A program made the translations under genes and the position numbers. This document shows, piece after piece, positions 21,248 through 30,247 of a DNA stretch of 64,000 bases. The notes under the pieces were generated by a model. The model searched no databases. It was not told the DNA's origin and saw only the letters and a program-made list of their open reading frames with translations. Origin of the DNA: Mesorhizobium sp. M1B.F.Ca.ET.045.04.1.1 (GTDB lineage: Bacteria; Pseudomonadota; Alphaproteobacteria; Rhizobiales; Rhizobiaceae). Location: contig NZ_CP034448.1 of assembly GCF_003952465.1 (NCBI RefSeq), forward strand, positions 3,449,001-3,513,000, written 5' to 3'. The stretch's first letter is position 1. Each line of letters begins with the position of its first letter.

Positions 21248-21313
21248 ACCGGCAATATCGCCTAACGCCGCTCGCGATTTTCAATTGCGATATTATAGCT
21301 AACGAAAGGCGTG

Positions 21314-22516
21314 TCAACGTTCGGCCAGCGCCGGCTCGCCGCGCCGCTCGCGGATGAGGTTGACGAAGCGGCGGAAGAGATAGTGCGAGTCCTGCGGGCC
21401 GGGCGACGCCTCGGGATGGTGCTGGACGGAGAACACCGGCCGGCCGGTCAGCGCGATGCCGCAATTCGAGCCGTCGAACAGCGAGACATGCGTCTCCTCG
21501 ACGCCTTCGGGCAGCGAGTCGGCATCGACCGCGAAGCCATGGTTCATCGAGACGATCTCGACCTTGCCGGTGGTGTGGTCCTTGACCGGATGGTTGGCGC
21601 CGTGGTGCCCCTGATGCATTTTTTCGGTCCTGCCGCCGAGCGCCAGCGCCAGCATCTGGTGGCCGAGGCAGATGCCGAACAGCGGGATGTCGGTCTTCAA
21701 GAGATACTGGATGACCGGCACGGCATATTCGCCGGTCGCTTCCGGGTCGCCAGGGCCGTTCGACAGGAAGATGCCATCGGGCTGCATGGCCAGGATCTCT
21801 TCCGCGTCGGTCTGGGCCGGCACGACGGTGACTTTGGCACCGAGGCCGGCGAGCAGGCGCAGGATGTTGCGCTTGACGCCATAGTCGATCGCCACGACGT
21901 GCAGCGACGGCTCATTCTGCTCGCCGAAGCCTTTGTTCCAGGCCCAGGGTGTCTCGCGCCAGACCGAGGACTGGCCCGAGGTGACCTCCTTGGCGAGGTC
22001 CAGCCCGATCAGGCCCGACCAGGCGGCGGCGCGCCGCTTCAGGTCGTCGAGGTCGAAGACGCCGTCGGGCGCATGCGCGATGACCGCGTTGGGCATGCCC
22101 TTTTCCCGGATCAGCACGGTGAGCGCGCGGGTGTCGATACCCGAAAGCGCGACGATGCCGCGCTTCTTCAGCCACTGATCGAGGTGCCCGGCTGCCCGAT
22201 AGTTGGACGGGTCGGTGACATTGGCCTTGAAGATGGCGCCGACGGCGCCCGCGCGGGCAGCTGGATGCAAATCCTCGATATCCTCGGCGTTGGTGCCGAC
22301 ATTGCCGATATGCGGGAAGGTGAAGGTGACGATCTGGCCGGCATAGGAGGGATCGGTGAGGATCTCCTCATATCCGGTGAGCGCGGTGTTGAAGCACACT
22401 TCGGCGACGGCCGATCCGGTGGCGCCCAGGCCGCGGCCCTCGATCACCGTGCCGTCGGCAAGCACCAGAAGGGCGGTCGGCTTCTCGGTGGCCCAGGGGG
22501 CGGTCATCGCTGCCAT
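21314..22516 (-). CDS. carA: Carbamoyl-phosphate synthase small subunit (glutaminase)
   Basis: 400 residues. Hydrolyses glutamine and channels ammonia to CarB. The N-terminal CPSase small-chain domain (ALLVLADGTVIEGRGLGATG) precedes a class I glutamine amidotransferase domain with nucleophile C283 in PLFGICLGHQ and HHPEASPGP carrying the His/Glu of the triad. Starts at MAAMTAPWAT, with an alternative ATG three codons in. Separate from carB by several unrelated genes. Confidence 0.97.
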   Translation of the reverse strand: MAAMTAPWATEKPTALLVLADGTVIEGRGLGATGSAVAEVCFNTALTGYEEILTDPSYAGQIVTFTFPHIGNVGTNAEDIEDLHPAARAGAVGAIFKANVTDPSNYRAAGHLDQWLKKRGIVALSGIDTRALTVLIREKGMPNAVIAHAPDGVFDLDDLKRRAAAWSGLIGLDLAKEVTSGQSSVWRETPWAWNKGFGEQNEPSLHVVAIDYGVKRNILRLLAGLGAKVTVVPAQTDAEEILAMQPDGIFLSNGPGDPEATGEYAVPVIQYLLKTDIPLFGICLGHQMLALALGGRTEKMHQGHHGANHPVKDHTTGKVEIVSMNHGFAVDADSLPEGVEETHVSLFDGSNCGIALTGRPVFSVQHHPEASPGPQDSHYLFRRFVNLIRERRGEPALAER

Positions 22517-22794
22517 GGCGGCACTCCTAAGGCTGTTTGCGGATCGTCCCGTTGCGGGACGATTTGCGCAGCAAACGGCGCGCGGCAGCGATTTCTCGAG
22601 CCCTCAGCGCGCCTACTGATTGTCACATGCAGGGCCGAGTACATAGGGGAAGGCGCCAAAACGGTCAATGATGCGGCCGCAAACCGGCATCGATTTATTT
22701 CGTCCAACAATATCAGTGATTTGCAGCGCAGTGCGAAATTTGCCTTGCGCAATCGGCAGCGTTATGGTCCGCCGCGGTCGAAGGAGAAAGCACC

Positions 22795-23244
22795 ATGCGC
22801 GCAAAAATCGCCGAATCCATGAAGAGTGCGATGAAGGCGCAGGACAAGCATCGCCTGCCGACGCTCAGGCTGATCCAGGCCGCCATCCATGACCGCGACA
22901 TCGCCAATCGCGGCGCCGGCAAGCCGGCGGCGAGCGAGGAAGAGATCTTGCAGATTCTCTCCAAGATGGTGAAGCAGCGCGAGGAATCGGCCAAGGCGTT
23001 CGAGGATGGCAAGCGGCCGGAGCTGGCCGCCCAGGAACGCGGCGAGATGGAGATCATCCGCGAGTTCCTGCCGACGCAGCTCGATGACGCGGCGATCAAG
23101 GCGGCGGCGCGCGAGGCGGTCGCTGCCACCGGCGCGGCCAGCCAGAAGGACATGGGCAAGGTGATCGGCGCGCTCAAACAGAAATATGCCGGCCAGATGG
23201 ACTTCGCCAAGGCCAGCGCCATCGTCAAGAGTTTGCTTCAGTAG
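22795..23244 (+). CDS. GatB/YqeY-domain protein
   Basis: 149 residues: MRAKIAESMKSAMKAQDKHRLPTLRLIQAAI, then QREESAKAFEDGKRPELAAQE and a Gly-rich KDMGKVIGALKQKYAGQMDF tail, the full YqeY layout. The domain is related to the tail of GatB amidotransferase and is thought to contact tRNA; its cellular role is not established. Divergent from carA across a 278-base region with no other gene. A GAAGGAG Shine-Dalgarno precedes the ATG. Confidence 0.93.
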   Translation: MRAKIAESMKSAMKAQDKHRLPTLRLIQAAIHDRDIANRGAGKPAASEEEILQILSKMVKQREESAKAFEDGKRPELAAQERGEMEIIREFLPTQLDDAAIKAAAREAVAATGAASQKDMGKVIGALKQKYAGQMDFAKASAIVKSLLQ

Positions 23245-23345
23245 GCGTTCTTGCAGCCTCCGCAGCGAGGCCCATGTAAGGCTGGACATACAGCCCGCTT
23301 CAAGTCGCGCCGGGTCTTCCCCCGAACGGTGCGGTTTTTCCTGCC

Positions 23346-24368
23346 ATGAAGGAGAACACGATGATGAATCTCGCCCGATATCCTCGTGTTGCGCTCGGCC
23401 ATCTGCCCACTCCGCTCGAAAAGCTGGCGAACCTGACCCGGGAATTGAACGGCCCGGAGATATGGATCAAGCGCGACGACTGCACCGGCCTGTCGACCGG
23501 CGGCAACAAGACGCGCAAGCTTGAATTCCTTATGGCGGAAGCGCTGGCCGAAGGCGCCGACACCGTAATGACGCAGGGCGCTACCCAATCCAATCATGCG
23601 CGGCAGACCGCGGCTGCCGCGGCTAAGCTCGGCATGGCCTGCCATCTGCTTTTGGAGGACCGAACCGGCAAGACCGATTTCGACTACAAGGAAAACGGCA
23701 ATGTGCTGCTCGACCGTCTGCATGGCGCGACGATCGAGCGCTGCCCGGCCAATCCTGACATGAACGGCGAGATGGAAAAGGCCGCCGAACGGCTGCGCGC
23801 CGAAGGCCGCAAAGTCTACACGATACCGGGCGGGGGATCGAACCCGACGGGCGCGCTTGGCTATGTCAATGCCGCCATCGAGCTGGTCTACCAAGCGAAC
23901 GCCATCGGCCTCAGAATCGATCACGTCGTGCATGCGACCGGCAGTGCCGGAACCCAGGCTGGCCTGGTCACCGGACTTGTCGGCATCAACAGCGGCGTGC
24001 CCGTGCTCGGCATCGGCGTGCGTGCGCCGAAGGAAAAGCAGGAGGAAAACGTCTTTTCACTCGCATGCCGGACGGCCGAGAAGCTTGGCATTGCCGGAGC
24101 CGTCAGGCGCGAGGATGTCGTTGCCAATTGCGATTACGTCGGCGAGGGCTACGGCTTGCCGGCTGCCGATACGATCAAGGCGATCCGCATGCTGGCGCGC
24201 ACCGATGCCATCCTGCTCGACCCGGTCTATTCCGGAAAGGGCATGGCTGGGCTGATCGATCTGGCGAAGAAGGGTTTCTTCAAGAAAGGCGAGACCGTCG
24301 TCTTTCTTCACACCGGCGGCTCGGCCGGGTTGTTCGGTTATCCGACCGATCTCCAGAGCAATTTCTGA
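23346..24368 (+). CDS. PLP-dependent D-cysteine desulfhydrase / cysteate sulfo-lyase
   Basis: 340 residues of the ACC-deaminase/D-cysteine desulfhydrase fold. The PLP lysine is K55 in [12 protein letters not shown], with [15 protein letters not shown] and the phosphate-binding [12 protein letters not shown] further on. D-cysteine desulfhydrase (DcyD: D-Cys to pyruvate, H2S, ammonia) and cysteate sulfo-lyase (CuyA: pyruvate, sulfite, ammonia) are close homologues, and sequence alone does not separate them here. First gene of a six-gene operon with a racemase and an amino-acid ABC transporter, which fits either pathway. ATG 23361 is an alternative start. Confidence 0.85.
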   Translation: MKENTMMNLARYPRVALGHLPTPLEKLANLTRELNGPEIWIKRDDCTGLSTGGNKTRKLEFLMAEALAEGADTVMTQGATQSNHARQTAAAAAKLGMACHLLLEDRTGKTDFDYKENGNVLLDRLHGATIERCPANPDMNGEMEKAAERLRAEGRKVYTIPGGGSNPTGALGYVNAAIELVYQANAIGLRIDHVVHATGSAGTQAGLVTGLVGINSGVPVLGIGVRAPKEKQEENVFSLACRTAEKLGIAGAVRREDVVANCDYVGEGYGLPAADTIKAIRMLARTDAILLDPVYSGKGMAGLIDLAKKGFFKKGETVVFLHTGGSAGLFGYPTDLQSNF

Positions 24369-24414
24369 CCGGCATCCCGCCCGCTCCGAAGGGTATTCAG
24401 AAGGTCCTATCAAG

Positions 24415-25137
24415 ATGAGCCGCTACTTTCCGCCCGCTCACCCCATCGTCGGCGTGCTCGGCGGCATGGGGCCCGCGGCTACGATCGACCTGATGCGCCG
24501 GGTCATGGAGGCGACGCCCGCCGCGGACGACGCCGACCACATCCACCTTCTGGTCGACCAGAACCCGAAAGTTCCGTCCCGCATCGATGCCTTGATCAAC
24601 GGCACCGGGCCGAGCCCGCTCGACGAGCTGGTGCGTATGGCGAAGGGGCTGGAGAGCGCCGGCGCCACGATGCTCGCCATAGCCTGCAACACCGCCCATG
24701 GCTACGCCGGCGATATCGCGGCGGCCGTGCGCATACCGCTTCTCGACATGGTCACGCTGACCGCCGAGGCGATCGCGCACCAGCCGCTGCGCCATCGACG
24801 CATCGGTATGCTCGCCTCCAGCGCAGTGCTGCAACTGGGGCTCTATGAAAGAGCGTTCGAAGCATTCGGAATCGAAACCCGATATCCCGACGATCAGACG
24901 GAAATCATGGCCATCATCAGGGCGGTCAAGAAAGAAGGTGCGACGGCTGATTTGCGCAGCCGGTTCAATGCCGTCGCCAGCCAGTTGCTTGCCGGCGATG
25001 TCGATTTTCTGGCGATCGCTTGCACCGAACTTTCGCTCCTTGTCGATGGTCTCGATGCCGGCGCGGAGAAAATCGACGCCCTCGATGTGTTGGCCTCGGC
25101 GATCGTCCAGCGTGCACGGCCTGCTGGCCACCCCTAA
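24415..25137 (+). CDS. Aspartate/glutamate-racemase-family enzyme
   Basis: 240 residues. PLP-independent two-cysteine racemase: GVLGGMGPAATIDLMRR at the N terminus, C91 in AIACNTAHGY and C203 in AIACTELSLL are the two catalytic thiols. Substrates of this family include Asp, Glu, broad amino acids and cysteate (CuyB). Directly after the desulfhydrase/sulfo-lyase gene (46-base gap), it probably supplies that enzyme with the right enantiomer. Confidence 0.88.
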   Translation: MSRYFPPAHPIVGVLGGMGPAATIDLMRRVMEATPAADDADHIHLLVDQNPKVPSRIDALINGTGPSPLDELVRMAKGLESAGATMLAIACNTAHGYAGDIAAAVRIPLLDMVTLTAEAIAHQPLRHRRIGMLASSAVLQLGLYERAFEAFGIETRYPDDQTEIMAIIRAVKKEGATADLRSRFNAVASQLLAGDVDFLAIACTELSLLVDGLDAGAEKIDALDVLASAIVQRARPAGHP

Positions 25138-25288
25138 AGACCCTTGCAGGCCCCTTCGGTTCATTGACCTTCGATAAGTGCGCTCTAGCTTCGAGGCTAC
25201 CGGCTTATGTCATCCTGACTGGTCTGCTTCCGCTATGACCACCGGTGGGACGGGGCACGACGCGCATTATCCCGGAGGAGTGGAGCGA

Positions 25289-26098
25289 ATGAAGAGACTT
25301 TCCTTTATCGTCGCGGGTATCACGCTTGCCATGCTGACGGCGCAAGCCTCGGCGGGCAAGCTAGACGACATCAAGGCCCGCGGCACGCTGATCGTCGGAA
25401 CCAAGGCCGACTACAAGCCGTTCGGATTCCGCGATCCGTCCGGGGCGATCGTCGGCATCGAGCCGGATCTCGCGGCCGATCTCGCCAAACAACTCGGCGT
25501 CAAGCTGGAATTCGTGCCGGTCGTCGCCGCCAACCGGATGGAGTTCCTCAAGCAGGGAAAGATCGACCTGCTCATCGCCACCATGTCCGACAAGCCGGAG
25601 CGCCGGAAGGTCGTGGAAGCAGTCGATCCGCCTTATTATTCGGATTCCGTCAATGTGCTGGCATCGAACCGCGCCAAGATCACGTCTTGGGAGGACCTGA
25701 AAGACAAGCCGGTCTGCGCTACGATCGGGTCGTTTTACAACAAGTCGGTCGCCGAGAAATACGGCGCCAAGATCGTCGGGCTTGATGGCTCCGACAAGCC
25801 GCTGGTCGCGCTGAAGCAGGGCAATTGTGTCGGCTATCTTTACGACCAGACGTTCATCCAGGGCAAACTGCTCGATAAGCAATGGTCCGCCGACTATTCC
25901 ATGCCGCTGAAGGGCATCATGGAGACGCCGTGGATCATGGCCGTAGCGCCGGGCAATGACGACCTGAGGGATTTCGTTTCCAAGGCCACGATCGAGTGGA
26001 TGAAGAAGGGCATGATCGTCGACCTCGAACAGAAGTGGGGCATCACGCCCACCGATTATTCAAAGCGCATGCACGACAAGTACAAGAACCAGAGCTGA
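25289..26098 (+). CDS. ABC transporter substrate-binding protein, polar amino acids
   Basis: 269 residues. ATG 25289 follows GGAGGAG and begins a signal peptide cleaved near residue 23 (ASAGK). The SBP_bac_3 signature follows: GTLIVGTKADYKPFGFRDP, IVGIEPDLAADLAKQLG, QGKIDLLIATMSDKPERRK. Periplasmic binding protein for a small amino acid; in this operon the ligand is presumably cysteine/cystine or cysteate. An in-frame start 111 bases upstream is ignored because it would bury the signal peptide. Confidence 0.92.
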   Translation: MKRLSFIVAGITLAMLTAQASAGKLDDIKARGTLIVGTKADYKPFGFRDPSGAIVGIEPDLAADLAKQLGVKLEFVPVVAANRMEFLKQGKIDLLIATMSDKPERRKVVEAVDPPYYSDSVNVLASNRAKITSWEDLKDKPVCATIGSFYNKSVAEKYGAKIVGLDGSDKPLVALKQGNCVGYLYDQTFIQGKLLDKQWSADYSMPLKGIMETPWIMAVAPGNDDLRDFVSKATIEWMKKGMIVDLEQKWGITPTDYSKRMHDKYKNQS

Positions 26099-26170
26099 CA
26101 TGTCTCGAGCGACCGGCGCGGTCGCGCAAAGACCGCGCGCCTTGGTCGCGTCTGCCAGTGGGTGATATGC

Positions 26171-26917
26171 ATGCAGGAAATCGCCGCTTGGTTTCGTAGC
26201 CTCTACGAAACTACAGGGCTGAATTTTACGATCTTCTACGATCCCTACGATGCGACCCAGTTCGCCAGGGGCGTTGGCATGACGATCTATCTGAGCGTTG
26301 TGTCGATCCTCATCAGCCTCGTAGTGGGCGTGATCGGCGCCTGGCTACAAAGCTCGCGGATCAGGCTGGTGCGCGGCTTCATCGAGATATTCGTCGTCAT
26401 TTTCCGCAACACGCCGCCCTTGGTTCAGATCTTCTTCTTCTATTTCGGGCTGGGCGAGTTGCTGCCTGCCAGCTACAACGACATCGGTCTGCGCGAACCG
26501 CTGCTCAACAATGTGCAGTGGGCGATCATTTCCCTTTCCCTGTTTGCCGGCGCCTTCAACATCGAAATCTTCCGATCCGGGATCGAAGCAGTGCCGCAAA
26601 CCACGGTGGAGGCGGCCGAGGCTCTTGGCTATACGCGTCTCGGCGCCTACCGCTATGTCGTCCTGCCGCTGGCGTTGCGTGTCTGCCTGCCGGCGTTGAA
26701 CAACAATCTGGTCAATTTGCTGAAGACCACGACGCTTGCCTACGCCATTGCGGTTCCCGAGGCGCTTTATGCCGTCACGCAAATCTGGGCGGAATCGCAG
26801 AACGTGACGGAAATGATGTGCGTGCTGCTGGCCACATTCGTTCTGCTGGTGGGCGTGCTCGTATGGGTCATGCATCGCTGGGAGCGGTCGCTGCGCATTC
26901 CGGGATTCGGCCAATGA
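26171..26917 (+). CDS. ABC transporter permease (amino acid), first
   Basis: About 248 residues; ATG 26171 preferred over a GTG at 26162. His/Glu/Gln-type permease with the EAA loop VEAAEALGYTRLGAYRYVVLPLALR and FIEIFVVIFRNTPPLVQIFF near TM2. Forms the inner-membrane channel with the next gene, whose ATG overlaps this stop (ATGA). Confidence 0.92.
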   Translation: MQEIAAWFRSLYETTGLNFTIFYDPYDATQFARGVGMTIYLSVVSILISLVVGVIGAWLQSSRIRLVRGFIEIFVVIFRNTPPLVQIFFFYFGLGELLPASYNDIGLREPLLNNVQWAIISLSLFAGAFNIEIFRSGIEAVPQTTVEAAEALGYTRLGAYRYVVLPLALRVCLPALNNNLVNLLKTTTLAYAIAVPEALYAVTQIWAESQNVTEMMCVLLATFVLLVGVLVWVMHRWERSLRIPGFGQ

Positions 26918-27762
26918 CGGAAGGGCGCGCCACGCCGACGACCGACCTGCCCGTGCTGCTGCCGGTTCGGTCGCCTTCCGTGCCGGTTTTGCGGTTTCGC
27001 GCCTGGCAGGGCCTGGCTTTGGCCGTGGCCGTCCTTTTGTTCGCGCCCGCCGCGGGCGCCCAGACAGGTTCGGAAGAGCTTTCGATAGTCGGCGTCATCA
27101 TCAAATGGATGCCGCTGCTTTTGACCGGCTTCGGCTTCAATCTTCTTATTTCCGTGCTGTCGATGGCGCTGGGCACGATCGTGGGCCTCGGCCTTGGCCT
27201 GCTGCAATTGAGCGAGTTCCGCTGGCTCAGCCGGTGCGCGTGGGTCCTGACCCAGTTCTTCCGCAACGCGCCGTGGCTGGTGCTGCTGTTCTTCGCCATG
27301 TACCTGATCCCCTACGAGTTCCGCATCGGCGAGGTCACCATTCCGTTTCCGGACTGGGTCAAGGCCGTCATCGGCTTTGCGCTGCCGGTCATGGCCAATG
27401 TCGCCGAGATCGTGCGCGGGGCGGTGCAATCCATTCCCGGCGGCCAATGGGAAGCGGCCGACTCGCTGGCGTTCAGCCGCCGGCAGACGATGTGGATGAT
27501 TATTCTGCCCCAGTGCGTGAAGCGGATGCTGCCGCCCTGGATGAACCTCTATTCGCTGGTCACGATGGCGACGGTGCTGGCCTCGGTCGTGGGCATCAAC
27601 GAGATGCTGACGCTGACCGCGCAAGTTCACAATGCCGAAGGCGGTCGAACGGACCTTCTGGCGCCGCTCTACGCTTTCGCCCTGCTGTGCTTCTTCATCT
27701 ACTGTTACCCGATCAACCTTTGGACTGTCCGCCTCGAGCGGCGCTTCAACGTCAAGGGCTGA
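26914..27762 (+). CDS. ABC transporter permease (amino acid), second
   Basis: 282 residues; start at the ATGA overlap at 26914. The conserved permease core begins near residue 55, with the EAA loop WEAADSLAFSRRQTMWMIILPQ. Unusually, the first 50 residues add a Pro-rich stretch and then a signal-peptide-like helix ending in AGAQ (residues about 30-50), absent from typical permeases of about 220-230 residues. It may be an extra membrane helix or a cleaved leader. Confidence 0.9.
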   Translation: MTEGRATPTTDLPVLLPVRSPSVPVLRFRAWQGLALAVAVLLFAPAAGAQTGSEELSIVGVIIKWMPLLLTGFGFNLLISVLSMALGTIVGLGLGLLQLSEFRWLSRCAWVLTQFFRNAPWLVLLFFAMYLIPYEFRIGEVTIPFPDWVKAVIGFALPVMANVAEIVRGAVQSIPGGQWEAADSLAFSRRQTMWMIILPQCVKRMLPPWMNLYSLVTMATVLASVVGINEMLTLTAQVHNAEGGRTDLLAPLYAFALLCFFIYCYPINLWTVRLERRFNVKG

Positions 27763-27765
27763 GTC

Positions 27766-28515
27766 ATGGCAAGCTGGACTCCCGATGAACCGATGGTGCG
27801 TCTCCACGACGTGCACAAGTCGTTCGGCCAGATCGAAGTGCTCAAGGGCATCAGCTTCCAGGTGATGAAGGGCGAGGTCATCTGCATCATAGGACCGTCG
27901 GGCTCCGGCAAATCGACATTGATCCGCTGCATCAACGCGCTGGTGCCAATCAATTCCGGCTCGATCACCGTCGAGGGACAGGAGGTCAACGATCCGGCAG
28001 TGGACAAGCTGGCGCTGCGCCGCAAGGTGGGCATGGTCTTCCAGCAGTACAATCTGTTCCCGCACAAGACCGCACTGCAGAACATCATGATGGCGCCGAT
28101 CCACGTCCTCAAGCAGGATCGCAGCGAGGTCGAGGCACGCGCGCGGGCGCTTATCAGGAAGGTGCGCCTCGAAGGGAAGGAAGACGCCTATCCGGGAGAA
28201 TTGTCGGGTGGCCAGCAGCAGCGTGTCGCCATTGCCCGCTCGCTCGCGATGCGCCCGGATTTGATGCTGTTCGACGAGGTGACGGCCGCGCTCGACCCCG
28301 AAACCGTCAAGGAAGTGCTCGTCACCATACGCGAACTGGCAGGGGAAGGGATGACTTGCATTCTGGTCACCCATGAGATGGGTTTCGCCCGCGAGATCGC
28401 CAACCGCATCTATTTCACCGATCGAGGCGTCATCGTGGAGCACGGGTCGCCGCAGGAAATATTGGATCACCCGCGAGAGGCGCGCACAAAAACCTTTCTC
28501 GAACAAGTGCTGTAG
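27766..28515 (+). CDS. ABC transporter ATP-binding protein (polar amino acid)
   Basis: 249 residues. Walker A GPSGSGKST (43-51), Q-loop VFQQYNLFPH, signature LSGGQQQR (about 146-153), Walker B LMLFDEVTAALDP and switch H in VTHEMGF. Energises the uptake system formed by the preceding genes; last gene of the operon, four bases after the second permease. A canonical PAAT-family ATPase. Confidence 0.95.
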   Translation: MASWTPDEPMVRLHDVHKSFGQIEVLKGISFQVMKGEVICIIGPSGSGKSTLIRCINALVPINSGSITVEGQEVNDPAVDKLALRRKVGMVFQQYNLFPHKTALQNIMMAPIHVLKQDRSEVEARARALIRKVRLEGKEDAYPGELSGGQQQRVAIARSLAMRPDLMLFDEVTAALDPETVKEVLVTIRELAGEGMTCILVTHEMGFAREIANRIYFTDRGVIVEHGSPQEILDHPREARTKTFLEQVL

Positions 28516-28643
28516 ATCGTCTTGCGGTTGTCCGCCCTTTTGCCGGCGACGAACCCCTCCCGATCCGGTCGGGTGGCAGGTGGTCCGGCGAGTGCCTAGG
28601 TGAAGAGGCAACGATCAGCATCTATCAAAGCGCGGAGGCGCGT

Positions 28644-28925
28644 ATGCGGATCAAGGTCGAAACTCGGCAAGACGGCAATGTCGACGTGCCATGGAGGTTC
28701 AGCCTCAATGGCGATCACGTGGACGTTTTCGAAATGGTCGACCAGTGGTTTGGTGATGATTACCGCTACTGCAAGGTGAAGGGCAGCGATGGCGCGCTCT
28801 ACATACTGCGGTACGACGAACTCCGATCGGAATGGTGCCTCGCAATGTTTGCAAGCGAACGGGCGCAGGCCGTGACGGCCGAATGGACTTCGCCAAGGCA
28901 AAGCGTCAAGGGGTTGCTTCAGTAG
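28644..28925 (+). CDS. Small protein of unknown function
   Basis: 93 residues, not recognised. It starts MRIKVETRQDGNVDVPWRFSL and has a strand-rich, acidic middle (VEMVDQWFGDDYRYCKVKG pattern, DGALYILRYDEL), ending SPRQSVKGLLQ. Soluble, no signal peptide or membrane segment. Codon use and the preceding purine-rich GCGGAGG site support it as a gene. It lies alone after the ABC operon and convergent with a YkuD_2-type gene. Confidence 0.65.
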   Translation: MRIKVETRQDGNVDVPWRFSLNGDHVDVFEMVDQWFGDDYRYCKVKGSDGALYILRYDELRSEWCLAMFASERAQAVTAEWTSPRQSVKGLLQ

Positions 28926-28959
28926 GATCGCCCCTGGTTGGCGGCGCCGTCAGAAAACC

Positions 28960-29964
28960 TCACGGCTCCTTGCAGATCGGCACCGGTTGCGCAGGCGGCA
29001 ACGGGTGATCCTTCTTGTATTGCGCGATGATCGGCTCGAGGGTCTTTTTCGGCCAGAATTTCGGCGCGCCGATTTCCTTCAGGCAGGATGCATTCCAATA
29101 GAGGCCCGCGCTTGACAGCGATTGCCTGAGCGCGGCTTTCCGCGCGATCGCAGCGATGTCTCGCGACTCCGGGTAGATGTAAAGCGTCGTCGGGTTGTCC
29201 TTGATCATCGGGATGATCAGCTCGGCATCCGCAGGCGACCAGCTGGTGCAGCCATTGCTGCGGCCGCCGGCGTAATTCACCAGCTTGCCGAACGGGACGT
29301 AGCCGTCGCGGTCGGCATAGGAGCTCCGCGGCTTCTTCAGGAGACACATTCCCCGCAGCAACGCGGCCGGGTGCCCGCCGATGACCCGCTGCCTGGCATT
29401 CGCGGTTTCGCCTTCGCCGTCGAATTGCACGAAGCTGCGCACGAAGACCGCATCCTGCTTGGCGGCGGTTCGGTAGTAGCCCTTGAACGACGTCTTCGTG
29501 TCGGCGGTTATATAGGCGCCGCCGGCCGTCAGTTCCGAATCCATCGCGTTGCCGAAGTTCTTCGCGCAACGCCTGCCGTTGGAAAAATCCGCGACACCCT
29601 TCAGGTTGCGGCCGCCGCCGTGCCCCGCCGACACCGCGCGGAACGACTGCTCGGCCTCGCAGATGATGTAATAGCGGCGCCCCAAAACGCCATTGCCCAA
29701 ATCGCCGGGGCGCGTCGCGTCCATGGCGAAGTAGCAGGGATTTCTCACCGAACCTTCGCTCACCTTTTTCAGGTAAAGCGCGCGGGCACGCTCCAGAACG
29801 ACTTGCGAGATCTGACCGTCGCCCTCGCCGACATGGGCCTGCAGCCAGGCTGGAGTATTCGAGGGCCGCAACGCTGCGAACGACTGGGCCGACATCGTCA
29901 GGGCGATTGCAACGGCGATGAGGCAGAGGAAGGCGATACCCAACGCAACAGATTTCGACCGCAC
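28960..29964 (-). CDS. Murein L,D-transpeptidase-type protein (YkuD_2)
   Basis: 334 residues with an N-terminal signal/anchor helix (about 6-28). The catalytic-like region YAGGRSNGCTSW holds C239 in SNGC, preceded by GHGGGRN and GYVPFGKLVNY, in line with the murein L,D-transpeptidase catalytic domain family (PF13645-like). Likely acts on periplasmic peptidoglycan; a murein cross-linking activity is inferred from family only. Monocistronic. Confidence 0.8.
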   Translation of the reverse strand: MRSKSVALGIAFLCLIAVAIALTMSAQSFAALRPSNTPAWLQAHVGEGDGQISQVVLERARALYLKKVSEGSVRNPCYFAMDATRPGDLGNGVLGRRYYIICEAEQSFRAVSAGHGGGRNLKGVADFSNGRRCAKNFGNAMDSELTAGGAYITADTKTSFKGYYRTAAKQDAVFVRSFVQFDGEGETANARQRVIGGHPAALLRGMCLLKKPRSSYADRDGYVPFGKLVNYAGGRSNGCTSWSPADAELIIPMIKDNPTTLYIYPESRDIAAIARKAALRQSLSSAGLYWNASCLKEIGAPKFWPKKTLEPIIAQYKKDHPLPPAQPVPICKEP

Positions 29965-30247
29965 CGGACCAACTCCCCTCTCGAACCGCTATCTCTTGCG
30001 GTGAATCACCTGCGCCAATCATAAAGGGCGTCGCGCCAATCGGCGAAACACTTCTAGTTTAGCGTGTCCTGAATATCCGTGATTTCCGGTGCGTTTGTAT
30101 TGGGGTATCATTTGATTCGGCGCGCCCACGCCTCCTCCCTCCAATCGGAAAGCATTGTTCATGCCGGGCATTCGATCGCTGAACCGACTGTTCGAGCACC
30201 AGGCATAAGGAGGGGTTGCCAAGACTGCTCGCACCAGGAGGTTTTCG

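Noticed and set aside
26767..28611. Minus-strand 614-codon frame over the ABC operon
   Set aside because: Antisense shadow of the permease and ATPase genes, which have unmistakable motifs.
30019..30234. Small minus-strand ORFs in the gap before the RecA-fold gene
   Set aside because: No ribosome-binding site, no motif, and two overlapping frames of the same low quality.
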